A stretch of DNA of 64,000 nucleotides from Rapana venosa. Its lineage: Eukaryota; Mollusca; Gastropoda; Neogastropoda; Muricidae. The stretch lies in contig CM054154.1 of assembly GCA_028751875.1 (NCBI GenBank), forward strand, positions 56,113,679-56,177,678, in the 5' to 3' direction. A program made the position numbers and the translations under genes. Below the pieces are notes generated by a model, which was not told the origin of the DNA, made no database searches, and saw only the letters and a list, made by a program, of their open reading frames with translations. Of the stretch, positions 21,906 to 33,888 are shown one piece after another. Each line of letters opens with the position of its first letter. Position 1 is the first letter of the stretch.

Positions 21906-22127
21906 TACAAAAAAAAAAACAAACATGTACCTCACACCCCAAAAAACCAACAACAAACAACCAACCCACCCAAAACAAACCAACAAAACACAAAATCAAT
22001 TGAACTATTTTTAAATTTGAAACTCACTGACATTTTCACAGCAAGTCTGTAGTCTGTTTTCGGTCACTGATGATGGGGATATATATGTTTGCTTATAATC
22101 TGAAGTGTGCGTGTGTGTGTGTGTGTG

Positions 22128-22462
22128 TGTGTGTTGAGGATAATGCAAGAAGCACTAAAGTCCTTATATACATTCAGTCCCTGTGCGCATGATGAGGTTT
22201 AGTAAATGTTGTCATCTGTTCCCACCAGCAAACAATGGCCTACTCTTCCGTAAAGGAACAGATTTTAATGTGTATGCAAGATGTTCTGCATGCACACTGG
22301 ACCTAGGTTTAATAATATCTACAGTCTAGAAGGACTTTTAGGGGCATGGAGTTGGCACTGATATTGTTAACTCCAGGAAAAAATTCACCTTGAATGGGCA
22401 TCTCGATAGTGGCTTGAACCCAGGCCATCAGATTGTGAGGCAACTTTCTAACCACCTGGCAT
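22128..22462 (-). mobile_element. SINE B, full length, reverse orientation
   Basis: Reading the minus strand from 22462, the tRNA-like head GGTGGTTAGAAAGTTGCC (A box) and CTGGGTTCAAGCC (B box) leads to the body: CTGGAGTTAACA, GAACATCTTGCATACACA-like sequence, GGCCATTGTTTGCTGGTGGG and the GGACTGAATG...GTGCTT end. It stops at the ATTATCCTCA boundary without an L2-like tail. Confidence 0.75.
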
Positions 22463-22784
22463 GTGTGTGTGTATGTGTGTGTGACCTTCCTGCCTGTATA
22501 CATGTGTGGCTGTTGTTGCTACCTGAACCCCCCCCCAGCACATTCCCTACCTTATTATCTCTTCACCCCTCCTTTCTCCAAGGGCTATGATCACATCTGT
22601 GGGCGCGGAAATTTGTATTATAACATTATGCTAAAATGAGTCAAACATTCAATTATTTATACAAACCGAAACTATGACAACTGTCCTGAAATAATGAAAA
22701 TCAAAGATTATTTCACGCCAGTTTGGACGATGAACAGAAGCAGCGTAAAATCACCTGGGCAGAAGCTATCTTAAATCACTCAAA

Positions 22785-22885
22785 TCCCACAAGTCAGAAT
22801 GTGGATACCTTCATGGCGGGCTAAAACGGTTGCATATGATGCAAAACTCACCACCGGTGAACCTCACACCTCTAGCTGAGGAACC
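22785..22885 (+). mobile_element. SINE C 3' fragment
   Basis: CAAGTCAGAATGTGGATACC, TTCATGGCGGGCTAAAACGG, ACTCACCACCGGTGAACC and CACCTCTAGCTGAGGAA match the SINE C 3' body. The tandem array at 22890-23290 begins just after it. Confidence 0.7.
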
Positions 22886-22889
22886 ACTT

Positions 22890-23290
22890 TACAAGAAACA
22901 ACAACACCACCACCTCTTTGAAAATAATGGAAAGTAAACTCAAACTTAAAAATAGGCTACCTTCACTTTACAAAAAACAACAACACCACCTCTTTGAAAA
23001 TAATGGAAAGTAAAACTCAAACTTAGAAATAGGCTACCTTCACTTTACAAAAAACAACACCACCACCTCTTGGAAAATAATGGAAAGTAAAACTCAAACT
23101 TAGAAATAGGCTACCTTCACTTTACAAAAAACAACACCACCACCTCTTTGAAAATAATGGAAAGTAAAACTCAAACTTAAAAATAGGCTACCTTCACTTT
23201 ACAAAAAACAACAACACCACCACCTCTTTGAAAATAATGGAAAGTAAAACTCAAACTTAGAAATAGGCTACCTTCACTAAAAAAAAAAGT
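22890..23290. repeat. About five tandem copies of a 77-bp unit
   Basis: Each unit contains CACCACCTCTTTGAAAATAA, TGGAAAGTAAAACTCAAACT and AAATAGGCTACCTTCACTTT. Copies differ by one or two bases and by small A-run length changes. No gene is seen. Confidence 0.9.
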
Positions 23291-24602
23291 CACCTTGAAT
23301 GAAATACACTGTTTAACAAAACAGAACAAACACCCCCCCCCTCCCTCCAACAGACAAACAAACAACTTAGAACCACCACCTTCACCACAAACAAAGCAGG
23401 AGCACACAGAAAACGATCATAACAAAAAGTGGATGAAGAAGAAACAGGAAAAAGAAACAAAAATTTCCAACTAACTTTTTATTTGCCCCCTTTCCCACAA
23501 CTGGCGAAAATGTAAATAAAAAAATAAGATTTTATCTAATATATCCCCAAAGTCAGAATGCGGCTACCTTAATGGTGGATTAAAACCAGCCACATATGTA
23601 ACCCTCCAAAAAATTTGTCCAGGAAAGTGCAAAACATTTTTGGGGGATAACCAACAAAAAAGGGACACCTATGAGGAAAGCACGCACTCCTTGTAGTGTG
23701 ATGCAAAAGAAAATAGTGCCCAAAACTGCTATGTGTTCTAAGTTAACAAAAAATGGAATGTTAGTTTTTTGGTAGGTATTTTGCTTAGTTTATAAAGTAT
23801 TTTTAGTTTGTATTAATATTTATAAATGTTAAAAAAAATTTCAGTACTAAAGGAAGGTGTAGAAATCTTGAAATTTTTTCTGAGACTTCCTGTCAAACCG
23901 GAGCAAGAGCTGATCCGGAGAGAGTGGCCAGTCCCAGCTAAGACAGGTTTCTAGTTGGTCTAGTAGAGGCAGCACGTGCTGTCCAGCCAGATGGTTGGGG
24001 CTATGATCGCCTTCTTTTTCAAGAGAGCATGAAACGCCATGAAACCTAGAATGCTGTTGTGATTTGAGTGGTCTGATTTGGAACATTATCTGTTGTTGTA
24101 CCACCATTAATGTTCTAAGAATTGAACATCAATAAAATCTTGTCAACAGCCATTTCATATTTTGTCCTTTTTCTTTAGTAAGAAAGAATATGAACCCCAA
24201 ATCTCAGTATGTACCCAGTGAAAGGACAGAGAGCCTGGGTTACACACACACACACAACATCTCACCAGTGGTGAAGTATGGAGCTGTAGCCATGGAATGA
24301 AGAAGAAAAAAACCCAATCTAATATCCCTGGCACACCACACGTATAGACCTGCATTCAGTCTCATGGAGAAAAAAAAAAAAGAGGTCAGAGGAATTTAAA
24401 CAAACAAGGACAGACCCACAACCACTTGTTTTTTGCTAGATGGTAGCATTACTGCTTGATCAAGTAATGATCACTCTGAATAACACAGCAGGTAATTATC
24501 ATTCATGACTGTATGATCCCAGCAACAATGTTGTTGCCAAGTGTTTCCCAGTTACAGTCACCCAAACTAGGTACCGTCTCCCTCATCACACCTGGGAATG
24601 AT
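23291..24602. other. No recognised gene; small SINE C fragments
   Basis: Two SINE C scraps lie at 23540-23600 (CCCCAAAGTCAGAATGCGGC) and 24255-24300 (CATCTCACCAGTGGTGAA). The rest is AT-rich unique-looking sequence. A weak minus-strand open frame at 23850-24107 has no recognisable motif. Confidence 0.4.
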
Positions 24603-25190
24603 GGACGCTATATAGCCAAGTGGACAAGGCTGTTTGACTTCAATCCCATCGGTCCATAAAGTCGTGCGTTCGAGGTTGGTGGCGTCTGGTGAATGAAGGG
24701 TGGGGATTTTTACGATCTCCTAGGTCAACTTCAAGTGCAGACCTGCCAGTGCCTTAATTCCCTTTGTAAATATTTGTATACACATGCCGAAGATCACATA
24801 TGTGTGTGTGTGCTTTTGAAAAGCATTTGACTATTGCAATTTTATTTCATAGATTTGGTCTGCAGCGTACCATGTTTGTAATATCTGTACTATTGATTAT
24901 TTGTCTTTGGTTGTATGACTGTGTAAGATTAGGTCGAATGCATGCGCTTTGATTTGTCTTTGCAAGATATAGCGCTATATAAGTTCCTTTTTATTATTAT
25001 ATGCACGTTACACTTGAAAGATGCTGTCATCCATGTCGGCGTTGACCGGGTTCTGGACACACGAACATACACACATTCCCCACGTCAGAACGTGGCCACC
25101 TTCATGGTGGGCAAAAAACACAGGTATCCTCAAACTCTCTCCACAGGTGGACCTGGCAGCTCTTGGCCAGGAAGGAAAGCAACAACTTGG
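24603..25190 (+). mobile_element. SINE C interrupted by an L2-like 3' end
   Basis: The tRNA head (TATAGCCAAGTGGACAAGG, then GTGCGTTCGAGG) starts near 24610 and the SINE C body follows to 24799. A foreign block at 24800-24998 ends in GCGCTTTGATTTGTCTTTGC and AGCGCTATATAAG with ATT repeats. SINE C resumes at CACGTTACACTTGAAAGATG and continues to about 25180. A short duplication, ATATG, flanks the block. Confidence 0.75.
24800..24998 (+). mobile_element. L2-like LINE 3' end inserted in SINE C
   Basis: About 200 bp of non-coding sequence ends in the L2-like tail. The 5' part (24810-24930) has no SINE A or B sequence, so it is best read as the 3' untranslated region of an L2-like LINE truncated at its 5' end. 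The ATATG flanks suggest a 5-bp target-site duplication. Confidence 0.65.
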
Positions 25191-25744
25191 TAGTCACTGT
25201 GAGGCCTGGAGTACACACTGGATCACGGATGACAATGGCGGCTTTCAAACGTGTGTCTTGCCATGATACTGTTGACAGCCATACGCTGGCTTCAGAATAT
25301 TTTGTCCTATTTTATCTTATTAATGGAGTGTTAGACAACCCTGATTACAGACCTGTCATTTCTCACTATGCTAGGAATACGGCCTCCTGCAGAATCTACT
25401 CCTGCCACTGCCACTAAGTATGCCTTTCTTCGATGTCAGAGTCCTTTAGTTTCAGTACCACCACACTTCATCGGCAATCAAAAAGAAAAGTGAAAGCAAC
25501 AGGCTCTTTTGTTTGTTTGTTTTCTTTTTTTTATAGTAAGGATGATTGTGTGTGTGCACACATGTGTGTGCGTGCATGCATGTGCGAGTGTGTATTTCAC
25601 TTTCTTCTCAGTTTCTGATTTTCTTCGACTTCAAAAAACGTCAAGTTCTTTAGAGACACTCAGTACCTTAAAATTGAAGAATTTGCAGATGACAAAATGT
25701 GGCATCAGAAACAAGACAAAACAAAGTGGGAAACACCAACAACA
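25191..25744. other. No recognised gene
   Basis: Unique-looking sequence with a small GT/CA-rich stretch at 25545-25595. There are short open frames without known motifs. Confidence 0.35.
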
Positions 25745-26180
25745 CTGTTCAATACAGTTCAGTTGAAATACAACAGACAGTTCAGTTGAAATACAACAGA
25801 CAGACAGACAGACCTGTCTGTCAACAATGCACAAAGTACTCAACAGCCATACTACAGTTCAGTTGAAATACAACAGACAGTTCAGTTGAAATACAACAGA
25901 CAGACAGACCTGTCTGTCAACAATGCACAAAGTACTCAACAGCCATACTACAGTTCAGTTGAAATACAACAGACAGACAGACAGACCTGTCTGTCAACAA
26001 TGCACAAAGTACTCAACAGCCATACTACAGTTCAGTTGAAATACAACAGACAGACAGACAGACCTGTCTGTCAACAATGCACAAAGTACTCAACAGCCAT
26101 ACTACAGTTCAGTTGAAATACAACAGACAGACAGACAGACCTGTCTGTCAACAATGCACAGAGTACTCAACAGCCATACT
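25745..26180. repeat. About five tandem copies of a 77-bp unit with a palindromic core
   Basis: The unit contains GTTGAAATACAACAGACAGA, a palindromic core GACAGACAGACCTGTCTGTC, and AACAATGCACAAAGTACTCA. The core can fold as a hairpin on either strand. The first copies are partly truncated and the last is diverged. Confidence 0.9.
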
Positions 26181-26586
26181 TTGGGAAGAACACACACTTG
26201 TCTGCGACGCCGACCCCACATTAGGTGTCACATGCACAGAGTACCAACGTATATACATGTCACGTTAATACAACAGACAACGCAGACTTGTCAACAATCC
26301 ATATATCAACGCCATATCTTGAAAAGTTCTTACAAATAAAAATGACAGACTGGGAATGTGTCAACAAAATGAGTAAATCGACAACTTAAGACAACTGTCA
26401 CATGCGAGGTCAGAGTGAGGCTTCGGTAATTTTTAAACACGTTTCAAAGCAATCGGAAAAAAAAAATGACGCCTTGGTATTTCAACAAAAGGTTGAATAT
26501 TGGCTATACTTTTATAATCAATCTGAATGTCAACATCGACACCCTGACCCCCACCTGCCTTAAACCGCTCCTAGCAGAAAGGTGGG
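26181..26586. other. 3' flank of the nine-finger gene
   Basis: AT-rich sequence without motifs, probably containing the 3' untranslated region of the minus-strand gene that ends at 26587. No convincing AATAAA on the minus strand was located close to the stop. Confidence 0.4.
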
Positions 26587-28333
26587 TCAGGTGCACAGCG
26601 ACTCATGTCGTGGCGCAGTGTCGCACTTCAAGCTTTTCTTGCCCCGTTTCACTTTGGAATGAATCTTCTTATGGCGCGTCAGCACATCTGTGCGGTGAAA
26701 TGCTTTTCCACAGACATCACAGGTAAATGGCTTCACACCTGTGTGCATCTTCATGTGCCTCTTCAGATCGTTGACCTTCAGGTACGCTTTGCAGCACACC
26801 TCACATACAAACGGTTTTACCCCTGAATGAATCTTCAGAGTGCTGGCGTAACTCGCTGGCCGTAATAAACCCTTTTTCGCAGACGTCACACACGTAGGGA
26901 CGCTCCCCAGCATGCTTCTGGTGGTGATGGACGAGTTTGTCGGCACGGATGAACCCTCGGTTACAAATATGGCAGATGAAGGGCTTGTCCACACCATGGC
27001 TTTTCTTGTGCTGAGTCAGCTCGTGGTTGGTGATGAAAGCTCTGCTGCACTCGTGACAAGAGAAGGGCCTCTCCCCGCTGTGGACCTTCCGGTGACGAGT
27101 CAACTCGTCACCGCGGGCAAACATCTTATGGCACACATCACACATGAACGGTTTCAGTCCGGAATGAATTTTCTGGTGACGGTTCAGTTCGTAGAGCCGC
27201 CGGAACACTTTGGAGCAAACATGGCACACAAACGATTTGGGGTTGTCATAGTGCAGTTCTGTCCCTTCCGAAAACGTGTGCACAGGCATGTGCTGGGTGA
27301 GGAAGGCAATTTGGGGGAATTCCATTTTACAGCGACTGCAGACGTAACATCTGTCGGTGATGTCATGCTGGGTCACGTGTTCGTGGACCTGAGCAGGCAG
27401 ATCAAAAGCGATCTGACACATCCCGCATTCATATAACCTTTCACCTCCGAGGCCGTCTTCTTGGGGCTCAAAATGAATGGGTAAGGTTTCACAGTCGCTG
27501 TCATCAGAAAATGTTTCTGTCTGCTCCTGGTCTTCTAAGGATCTATTATCACCAGAGGCAAGTGTGAACTTTTCTTGGAAGTTGTGGGTGTTGTTGATAC
27601 CCGTAAACCCATGGGGTAGTTGATGAGGGGATGCCCCAGAACCTGACGGCGAGGTGTGGATCTTGTTCACAGGGGGGTTGACATGTTCTGTCGGCAGAAC
27701 CAGCTTCAACCAGTTGTTTTTAATATCACCACACACTGTCCGTGAACTGGAGAGGTCTGGGTGCAAGTCCTTTCCTACGGCGTTGTTCTCTTCCACGAAA
27801 GGGTAGAATACATGAGGAAGGTTTTCGCTCCACCTCGGCTCCTGTTTGATTCTGATGGAAAATTCTTGCGCCCCAGCTGATAATTTGCTGGGGCTTTTAT
27901 CAGTGCGAGTGCTCGGTGTGGGGCAGTTGGATGTTGAGGGATAGTCGTCCTGTGGTTCTTCTTTCACATACACATACAGTTCGGGCCTGCTAGGTTGTGG
28001 GTGTGTTCTGACACCCTGTCTGTGTGTCTGAACTCCTTCAAGAGGCTCTGAATGCTGGGCGTGACGGCTCTCATCTTGCATGCCTGTCATGGCCTGCGAT
28101 TGCAAGGTGCTAGCAAAATGACTCACACCCCTCTCAGCATTTGGAAAAAGCTGGCAGTCTTTACTTTTCACTTCACTTTTAACTTCAGTCCTGCTGTTTC
28201 TGTCTCTGGCCCGCTCTTCTTCCATGGTCATGGCCGGTGGCTGACTATGAGACGACAGCATATTTCCTCTGTCCACATCTCTTTCTCTCATTGCCTCATC
28301 ATGCTCCGAGTTGTCCAAGTTCCTTTCCTCCAT
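26587..28333 (-). CDS. Nine-finger C2H2 zinc-finger protein (one apparent frameshift)
   Basis: Probable nuclear DNA-binding protein; targets unknown. The first 510 codons are open from the ATG at 28333. Residues 1-300 are acidic and Ser/Pro-rich, with possible SUMO-attachment motifs VKEE (123-126) and IKQE (162-165). Fingers with C-x2-C...H-x3-H spacing start at about residues 301, 330, 368, 396, 424, 452 and 480; most linkers are TGEKP-like (SGERP, SGLKP, AGERP). In finger 7, at about 26839-26842, one extra base shifts the frame after its first histidine. The alternative frame completes finger 7 and adds fingers 8 and 9, ending at 26587, for about 581 residues in all. Intact cysteines and histidines on both sides suggest either a very recent mutation or a sequencing error. 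The start is the first ATG; an upstream non-coding exon is possible, since ACAACAG precedes AAGATGG. The orthologue was not identified. Confidence 0.8.
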
Positions 28334-29339
28334 CTTCTGTTGTGTTGCTGGAGATGTTGCGTGTGACAGGTGTCAACACATGATTTGTTGTGAGTGTGAC
28401 ATATTATTGTCAACAGTGTACTTTGGTGTGTTTATAATCTGTCATCACGTCTGAAAACCCTTGTTAACACATGTGATTTTTTAAACACATCTGTGATGCA
28501 TTATTTATAATAATGTCAACACATATATCTCGATTCTGTAATAATTTGTTAACATTTGATCTGTTGTCTGTGACATGTCAACACACACCTTGATGAGTCT
28601 GTAAAATACATTGGTCAACCCACACTTTGTTTGTTGTGTCCGTGACTTTCACCTTAACCTATGCTCTGTGCAGTGTTGTTAAATGGAAGACTATATTTCG
28701 CAACAACCTCAGTGACAAACAGGCACAGGTCTATCTCACTGTCCAGGATCACAGCCTGTCAGACAGACAAGGCAGCTCTAGCCTACCACGACTACTGTCA
28801 GTAGCCTCGAGTAGTTGTCCTCCTTTCATGGCAAGTCCCCAACACGTATCCACCAAAGTTCGCTGGCAGCAGACAGGTCAACCCTGTTGCTGGTAAAATT
28901 ACATCACGGATGACCACACCCTCAGCAAACACATGTGTGTGTCCATGACGTTTCTTGTTTGGATGTTTAGCTTTGAGGGCAGAGAATTCCCTCTGCCGGA
29001 CCAGGTTTATCACAGCATTGGTGACATGGGGGCCTCTGTTGTGCAGTGTGTATTACACACACTGATGACTCGGGAGCAAGGAATTGGTTCCACATGTACA
29101 GTTCCTAAGTTGAGTGTTACTTTGAGCAAGAATTCTTCCTGCCGGCCAGTATAAGCGGTGACAGGAGTGAAGCCCGCTGGTCAGGTGCCCTTGCGAAGGG
29201 TCGTAAGGTCGGGGCCCTCACTTGTGCCAAATCACCTCCCACACAGACACACAGTGATGCTGATAAAAGTACATACTGTTGCAATGTGTTGACAGAGTTG
29301 ACAGCGAGTGGCTTTGACTGTGACTTGTCCCAGGGTCTG
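28334..29339. other. Upstream flank of the nine-finger gene; no recognised gene
   Basis: AT-rich, with several near-repeats of GTCAACACA and TGTTAACA words at 28370-28620 that may be promoter-proximal or just low complexity. From 28620 to 29340 the sequence is unique-looking with short open frames only. Confidence 0.35.
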
Positions 29340-29790
29340 AAGTCGTGGGCTCCAATTCCTCGCACGCACAGACACCGCCTGGGGAATCAAAGAGGGGATC
29401 TTTAATGATTTACTAGGTCAACCTGTTAGACTGTGACTTCCAGTCCCGGGGCTGAAGTCGGTTCAATCTCGGTACACGCATGCAGGCAGATCAAACGAAT
29501 GTCTATATAATTTTCTAGGTAAAATATGCGCAGTTACTGGCTTTAACGCCAGTGTCTGGTGGGGTATAATGTATATAATAATTAAATAAGTAAATATGCA
29601 AGTTAATTTTTAACGCCAGTGTCTGGTGGGGTATAATGTATAGAATAATTAAATAAGTAAATATGCAAGTTAATTTTTAACGCCAGTGTCTGGTGGGGTA
29701 TGGAAACATGAACACACCCAGCATGCATCCTGAAAAAAAAAGCTGCTCTGAAGTCAGAATGTGCTGGATGAGGCCAATGTGTCGAACTCC
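29340..29790 (+). mobile_element. SINE C with a triplicated 64-bp segment
   Basis: The degraded head (CTTCCAGTCCCGGGGCTGAA, GGTTCAATCTC) and body modules (ACTAGGTCAACCTG, CCAGTGTCTGGTGGGGTAT) are SINE C-like. At about 29550-29700 the segment containing TAACGCCAGTGTCTGGTGGG and AATAATTAAATAAGTAAATA occurs about three times in tandem. The expected continuation GGAAACATGAACACACCCAG follows only the last copy. Confidence 0.6.
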
Positions 29791-30673
29791 TGCAGTGTTA
29801 CAAGCACAGAAAACCAGCCCCAGGTACTACACATCCCCCCACCCATTACTGCAATGCAGAGATCCTGTAACCATTAAATTATATATACTCCAACTCACTG
29901 CCACTACCTTTTCATGTGTGGTGAAGTTTTGGTGTATTATGACCAATTCAAGTGTTGGTGGTGGTAGTGATGGTGGTGACAGTGGTGGTAATGGTGGTGG
30001 TGGCCAAGCAGGTAGTAGTGTGAAGTACTATGGACACTGGACACTGAACGGTTTTACTACTTAGCAGAAAAAGAAAAGTGAAGTTCTGCATCAGTGCCAT
30101 CATGCATCTTGTCAACATGGCAGTCCTTCAGGACCCCTCAACTGTTCCTTTGAAGTACTGGTTTCTTGGCAAAACTTGGGGGGACAGGACATCCCAGCCA
30201 GGTTGCACATAGCATTCGGGATCTGCTGACCTGGTTTTGAATCCTGTTCAAAGGGTTAGGGTAGCCTGTGCCAACTTCGACCCCCAAGCAAAATCGACCA
30301 CCTGCCTGGGTAGAGCTCTACACTGACTAAACCTCCAACCCTCCCTTCTCTTTCCAGTCATGCACTTGTCCAGCCTGTATCATCCCAAGAAGAATTTTTA
30401 ATAATGAAAGCAATGTGGCTCTGGGAGCATTTCTCATAAATGTACATCCATAAAGCGAGATGAAATCACAATCAATGTCACAGCATCTCGCCGACCGCCA
30501 CCTTGAACTGAAAACCGTTCTTCCGGCAGAAACTACTTCTGCTTTAGAATTTTGACCAAAACTTCTTTTTTGTTGAGTAGAAGCTTGTTATGGAAAAGTC
30601 TATTGTAAAAGTCATTGATCTGTGTATATATCGCTATGTTTATGCAATATGACAAAGGATTTATGAAAAATTT
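29791..30673. other. No recognised gene
   Basis: Contains a GGT/GGTGAC-rich stretch at 29955-30005 and otherwise unique-looking sequence. No coding motif, splice structure or known repeat was recognised. Confidence 0.35.
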
Positions 30674-30684
30674 ACCTTTATTGA

Positions 30685-33600
30685 ACTCTGCCATTGCCGG
30701 TCCCAAGCCCGGATGAGAAAGGAGGAGGGTTGGGCGTGGGGCTAGCAACCCCACCCACCAAAACAAAGCCTGCTACAGAAACGCCAACAACAGACCAAGA
30801 GACTACTGCCCTGGGAGAGGAAGGGTCCTCGCCTAGAGGATGTATGATGCCATGTGGTGAAAGCCATGAGTCTACGGAAGCCACAAGGCCGACCCCCCTT
30901 TTATCGACCAGGACCATCAACGTCGGAACATGGAATGTGAGGACCATGTATGAGATGGGAAAAACAACACAAGTAGCAGCAGAGATGAAAAGCTACAACC
31001 TCACATTGCTTGGCATCAGCGAGACCCATTGGACACAGTCAGGACAAAGGAGACTGCTCACTGGAGACATGCTGCTTTATTCTGGCCATGAAGAAGACAA
31101 CGCTCCACACACAGAAGGCGTAGCGCTCATGTTGTCAAGACCTGCACAGCAAGCCCTGATAGGATGGGAAGCACACGGATCAAGAATCATTGCGGCATCC
31201 TTCAGGACCAAGAAGAAGAAGATCAGAATGAACATCATCCAGTGTTATGCGCCAACTAATGACGGCGATGAAGAAGCCAAAGATCAATTCTACGACAGAC
31301 TGCAGAACGTCATTGCCAAGTACCCAGAAAAAGATATAAACATCCTCATGGGTGATTTCAATGCCAAGATCGGACAAGACAACACGGGATGCGAGGAAGT
31401 GATGGGAAGACACGGATTAGGAGAGATGAATGAAAATGGCGAGAGATTTGCAGACTTCTGTGCTATCAACAATCTGGTAATCGGTGGCAGCATTTTCCCC
31501 CACAGAAGAGTACATAAGGCCACCTGGGTATCACCAAATCATGTGACTGAGAACCAGATCGACCAATCTGCATGGCCAGAAATTCAGGAGATCTCTACAG
31601 GATGTAAGGGTGAAAAGAGGAGCAGACGTTGCACCTGACCACCAACTTTTGGTAGCTAGGCTGAAGCTAAAGCTGAAGAAGAACTGGATGGAAGTAACAA
31701 CAAAGAGGCAGAAGTACAACACCAGCCTGCTGAAAGACTCAAAGATAAATGAAGAATTCAAGCTGCCCCTCACCAACAAGTACCAAGTACTACAAGAACT
31801 GCTTGAAGAAGAGACTGACATCGAGAGCCAGTGGAAGAAAGTGAAAGAGACACTGACATCAACTTGTCAGGAAGTAGTGGGCCCCAAGAGACACCAACAG
31901 AAGGAATGGATATCGGCAGTCACAATGGGTAAGATTGAGAAGAGAAAGCAGAAGAAAGCAGCAGTAAACAACAGCCGGACAAAAGCAGCAAAGGCCAAGG
32001 CACAAGCAGACTTCACAGAAGCCAGCAGAGAAGTCAAGAGGAGCGCAAGAACAGACAAGCGCAAGTACATCGACAGCCTGGCAGATGAAGCCGAGGAAGC
32101 AGCAGCCAGTAACAACATGAAGCTGCTGTATGACACCACTAAGAAACTCTCAGGGAAATACAGCAGGCCTGAGCGACCAGTCAAAGACAAGAAAGGAAAC
32201 ACCATCCTGGGAACAGAGGGGCAACTGAACAGATGGGCAGAGCACTTTGAGGAACTCCTGAACAGATCCGTCCCTTCAAACCCCCCGGACATCAACCCTG
32301 CTGATAGAGACCTAGACATCAACTGTGAGCAACCAACCAATGAAGGAGATCAGGAAAGCCATCAAAATGCTGAGAAATGGCAAGGCAGCAGGACCAGACA
32401 ACATCCCAGCAGAAGCACTCAAGGAAGACCTGGAGACCACGGTAGAGATGCTGTACCATCTCTTTGGGAAGATTTGGGAAGAGGAGGAAGTACCATCAGA
32501 CTGGAAGGAGGGCTACCTCATCAAGCTACCCAAGAAAGGAGACCTCAGCAACTGTGCCAACTATAGAGGGATAATGCTTCTGTCGGTGCCAGGAAAAGTC
32601 TTTAACAGGATCCTCCTGGAGAGAATGAAAAATGCAGTCGACCCTCTCCTCCGAGACCAGCAGGCCGGCTTCCGCCAGAACAGATCATGCATAGATCAGA
32701 TTGCCACCTTGCGCATCATCGTTGAGCAATCTTTAGAGTGGAACTCATCTTTATACATCAACTCTGTTGATTATGAGAAAGCATTCGACAGTGTGGACCG
32801 CAACACCCACTGGAAATTGCTTCACCACCATGGAGTGCCAACCAAACTGGTCAACTTGATCAAGAACTCCTATGAAAGAATGACCTCCCGGGTGGTCCAT
32901 GGAGGACAACTCACAAACAGCTTTGAGGTGAAGACCGGAGTCAGACAAGGCTGTCTCCCGTCACCTTTCCTCTTCCTCCTGGCGATCCTCTTCCTCCTGG
33001 CGATCGATTGGACCATGAAGACTTCAACGGCATACAGAAGAAATGGAATCCAGTGGACACTGCGGGACCAGCTGGATGATCTTGACTTTGCAGACGACCT
33101 GGCCCTGCTTTCCCACAGCCGCCAACAGATGCAGGACAAGACTACAGAACTAGCAGCCACCTCATTACAAGTTGGTCTCAAGATCCATGAAGGCAAAACC
33201 AAGATTCTCAAGATCAACGCAGTGAGTGAGGACCCAGTCACACTAAATGGGAAGGAGCTGGAAGAAGTGGAGACATTCACGTACCTGGGTAGCATCATTA
33301 ACATCAGGGCGGCACAGACGCAGACGTCAGAGCAAGAATTGGCAAGGCGAGGGCAGCGTACTTGCAGCTGAAGAACATCTGGAGCTCCAAGGTGGTGTCG
33401 ACCCGCACAAAGATCAGGCTGTTCAACTCCAACGCAAGTCAGTCCTACTATATGGAGCGGAGACATAGAGGACAACAAAGACCACCATCAAGAAAGTGCA
33501 GACCTTCATCAACAGCTGCCTGAGACGAATCCTCCAGATCCACTGGCCCGACACCATCAGCAACGCAGACCTGTGGCAACGTACCAACCAGCTGCCAGCC

Positions 33601-33877
33601 AAAAATGAAATCAGGCGCAGGAGATGGGGATGGATCGGGCACACCCTGAGAAAGCCAGCCAGCAACATCACAAGGCAGGCACTATCATGGAACCCCCAGG
33701 GAAAACGAAAAAGAGGAAGGCCAAGAAACACCTGGCGACACGACCTTGAGACAGAAACCAGGAAGATGGGATATACCTGGAGACAGCTGGAGAGAATAGC
33801 CCAGGACACAGGACTCTGGCGGACTGTTGTCGGCGGCCTATGCTCCAGGGGGAGTGATGGGCCTAAGTAAGTAAGTG
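30685..33877 (+). mobile_element. Near-complete APE-type LINE with 11-bp target-site duplication
   Basis: Flanked by ACCTTTATTGA at 30674-30684 and 33878-33888, a perfect 11-bp duplication. The element has a short leader, an endonuclease, a reverse transcriptase and a TAAG-repeat 3' tail (33863-33876). It differs clearly from the RTE-like LINE at 6237-9560 in protein sequence and tail, and its C-terminal block is [20 protein letters not shown]. The clade is not assigned with confidence. Confidence 0.9.
30694..33870 (+). pseudogene. LINE endonuclease-reverse transcriptase ORF, frameshifted
   Basis: The ORF opens at 30694 with a Pro/Thr-rich leader, then INVGTWNVRTMYEMGKTTQV (endonuclease block 1), ISETHW, MGDFNAKIGQD near 31350 and, after a shift at about 31600, APDHQLLVARLKLKLKKNW. 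The RT part has GKAAGPDNIPAEAL (shift near 32330), LPKKGDLSNCANYRGIMLLS, DQQAGFRQNRSCIDQI, GVRQGCLPSPFLF and FADD at 33087-33098. A 15-bp direct duplication at about 32970-33003 repeats LLAILF-type codons just after GVRQGC. Further shifts at about 33310 and 33420-33480 lead to [13 protein letters not shown] and the stop at 33870. At least four frame breaks and an in-frame stop after GAET show it is inactive. Confidence 0.85.
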
Positions 33878-33888
33878 ACCTTTATTGA

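Noticed and set aside
28052..28366. Plus-strand frame of 104 codons and others antisense to the nine-finger gene
   Set aside because: They are shadows of the minus-strand coding sequence, which has clear zinc-finger structure.
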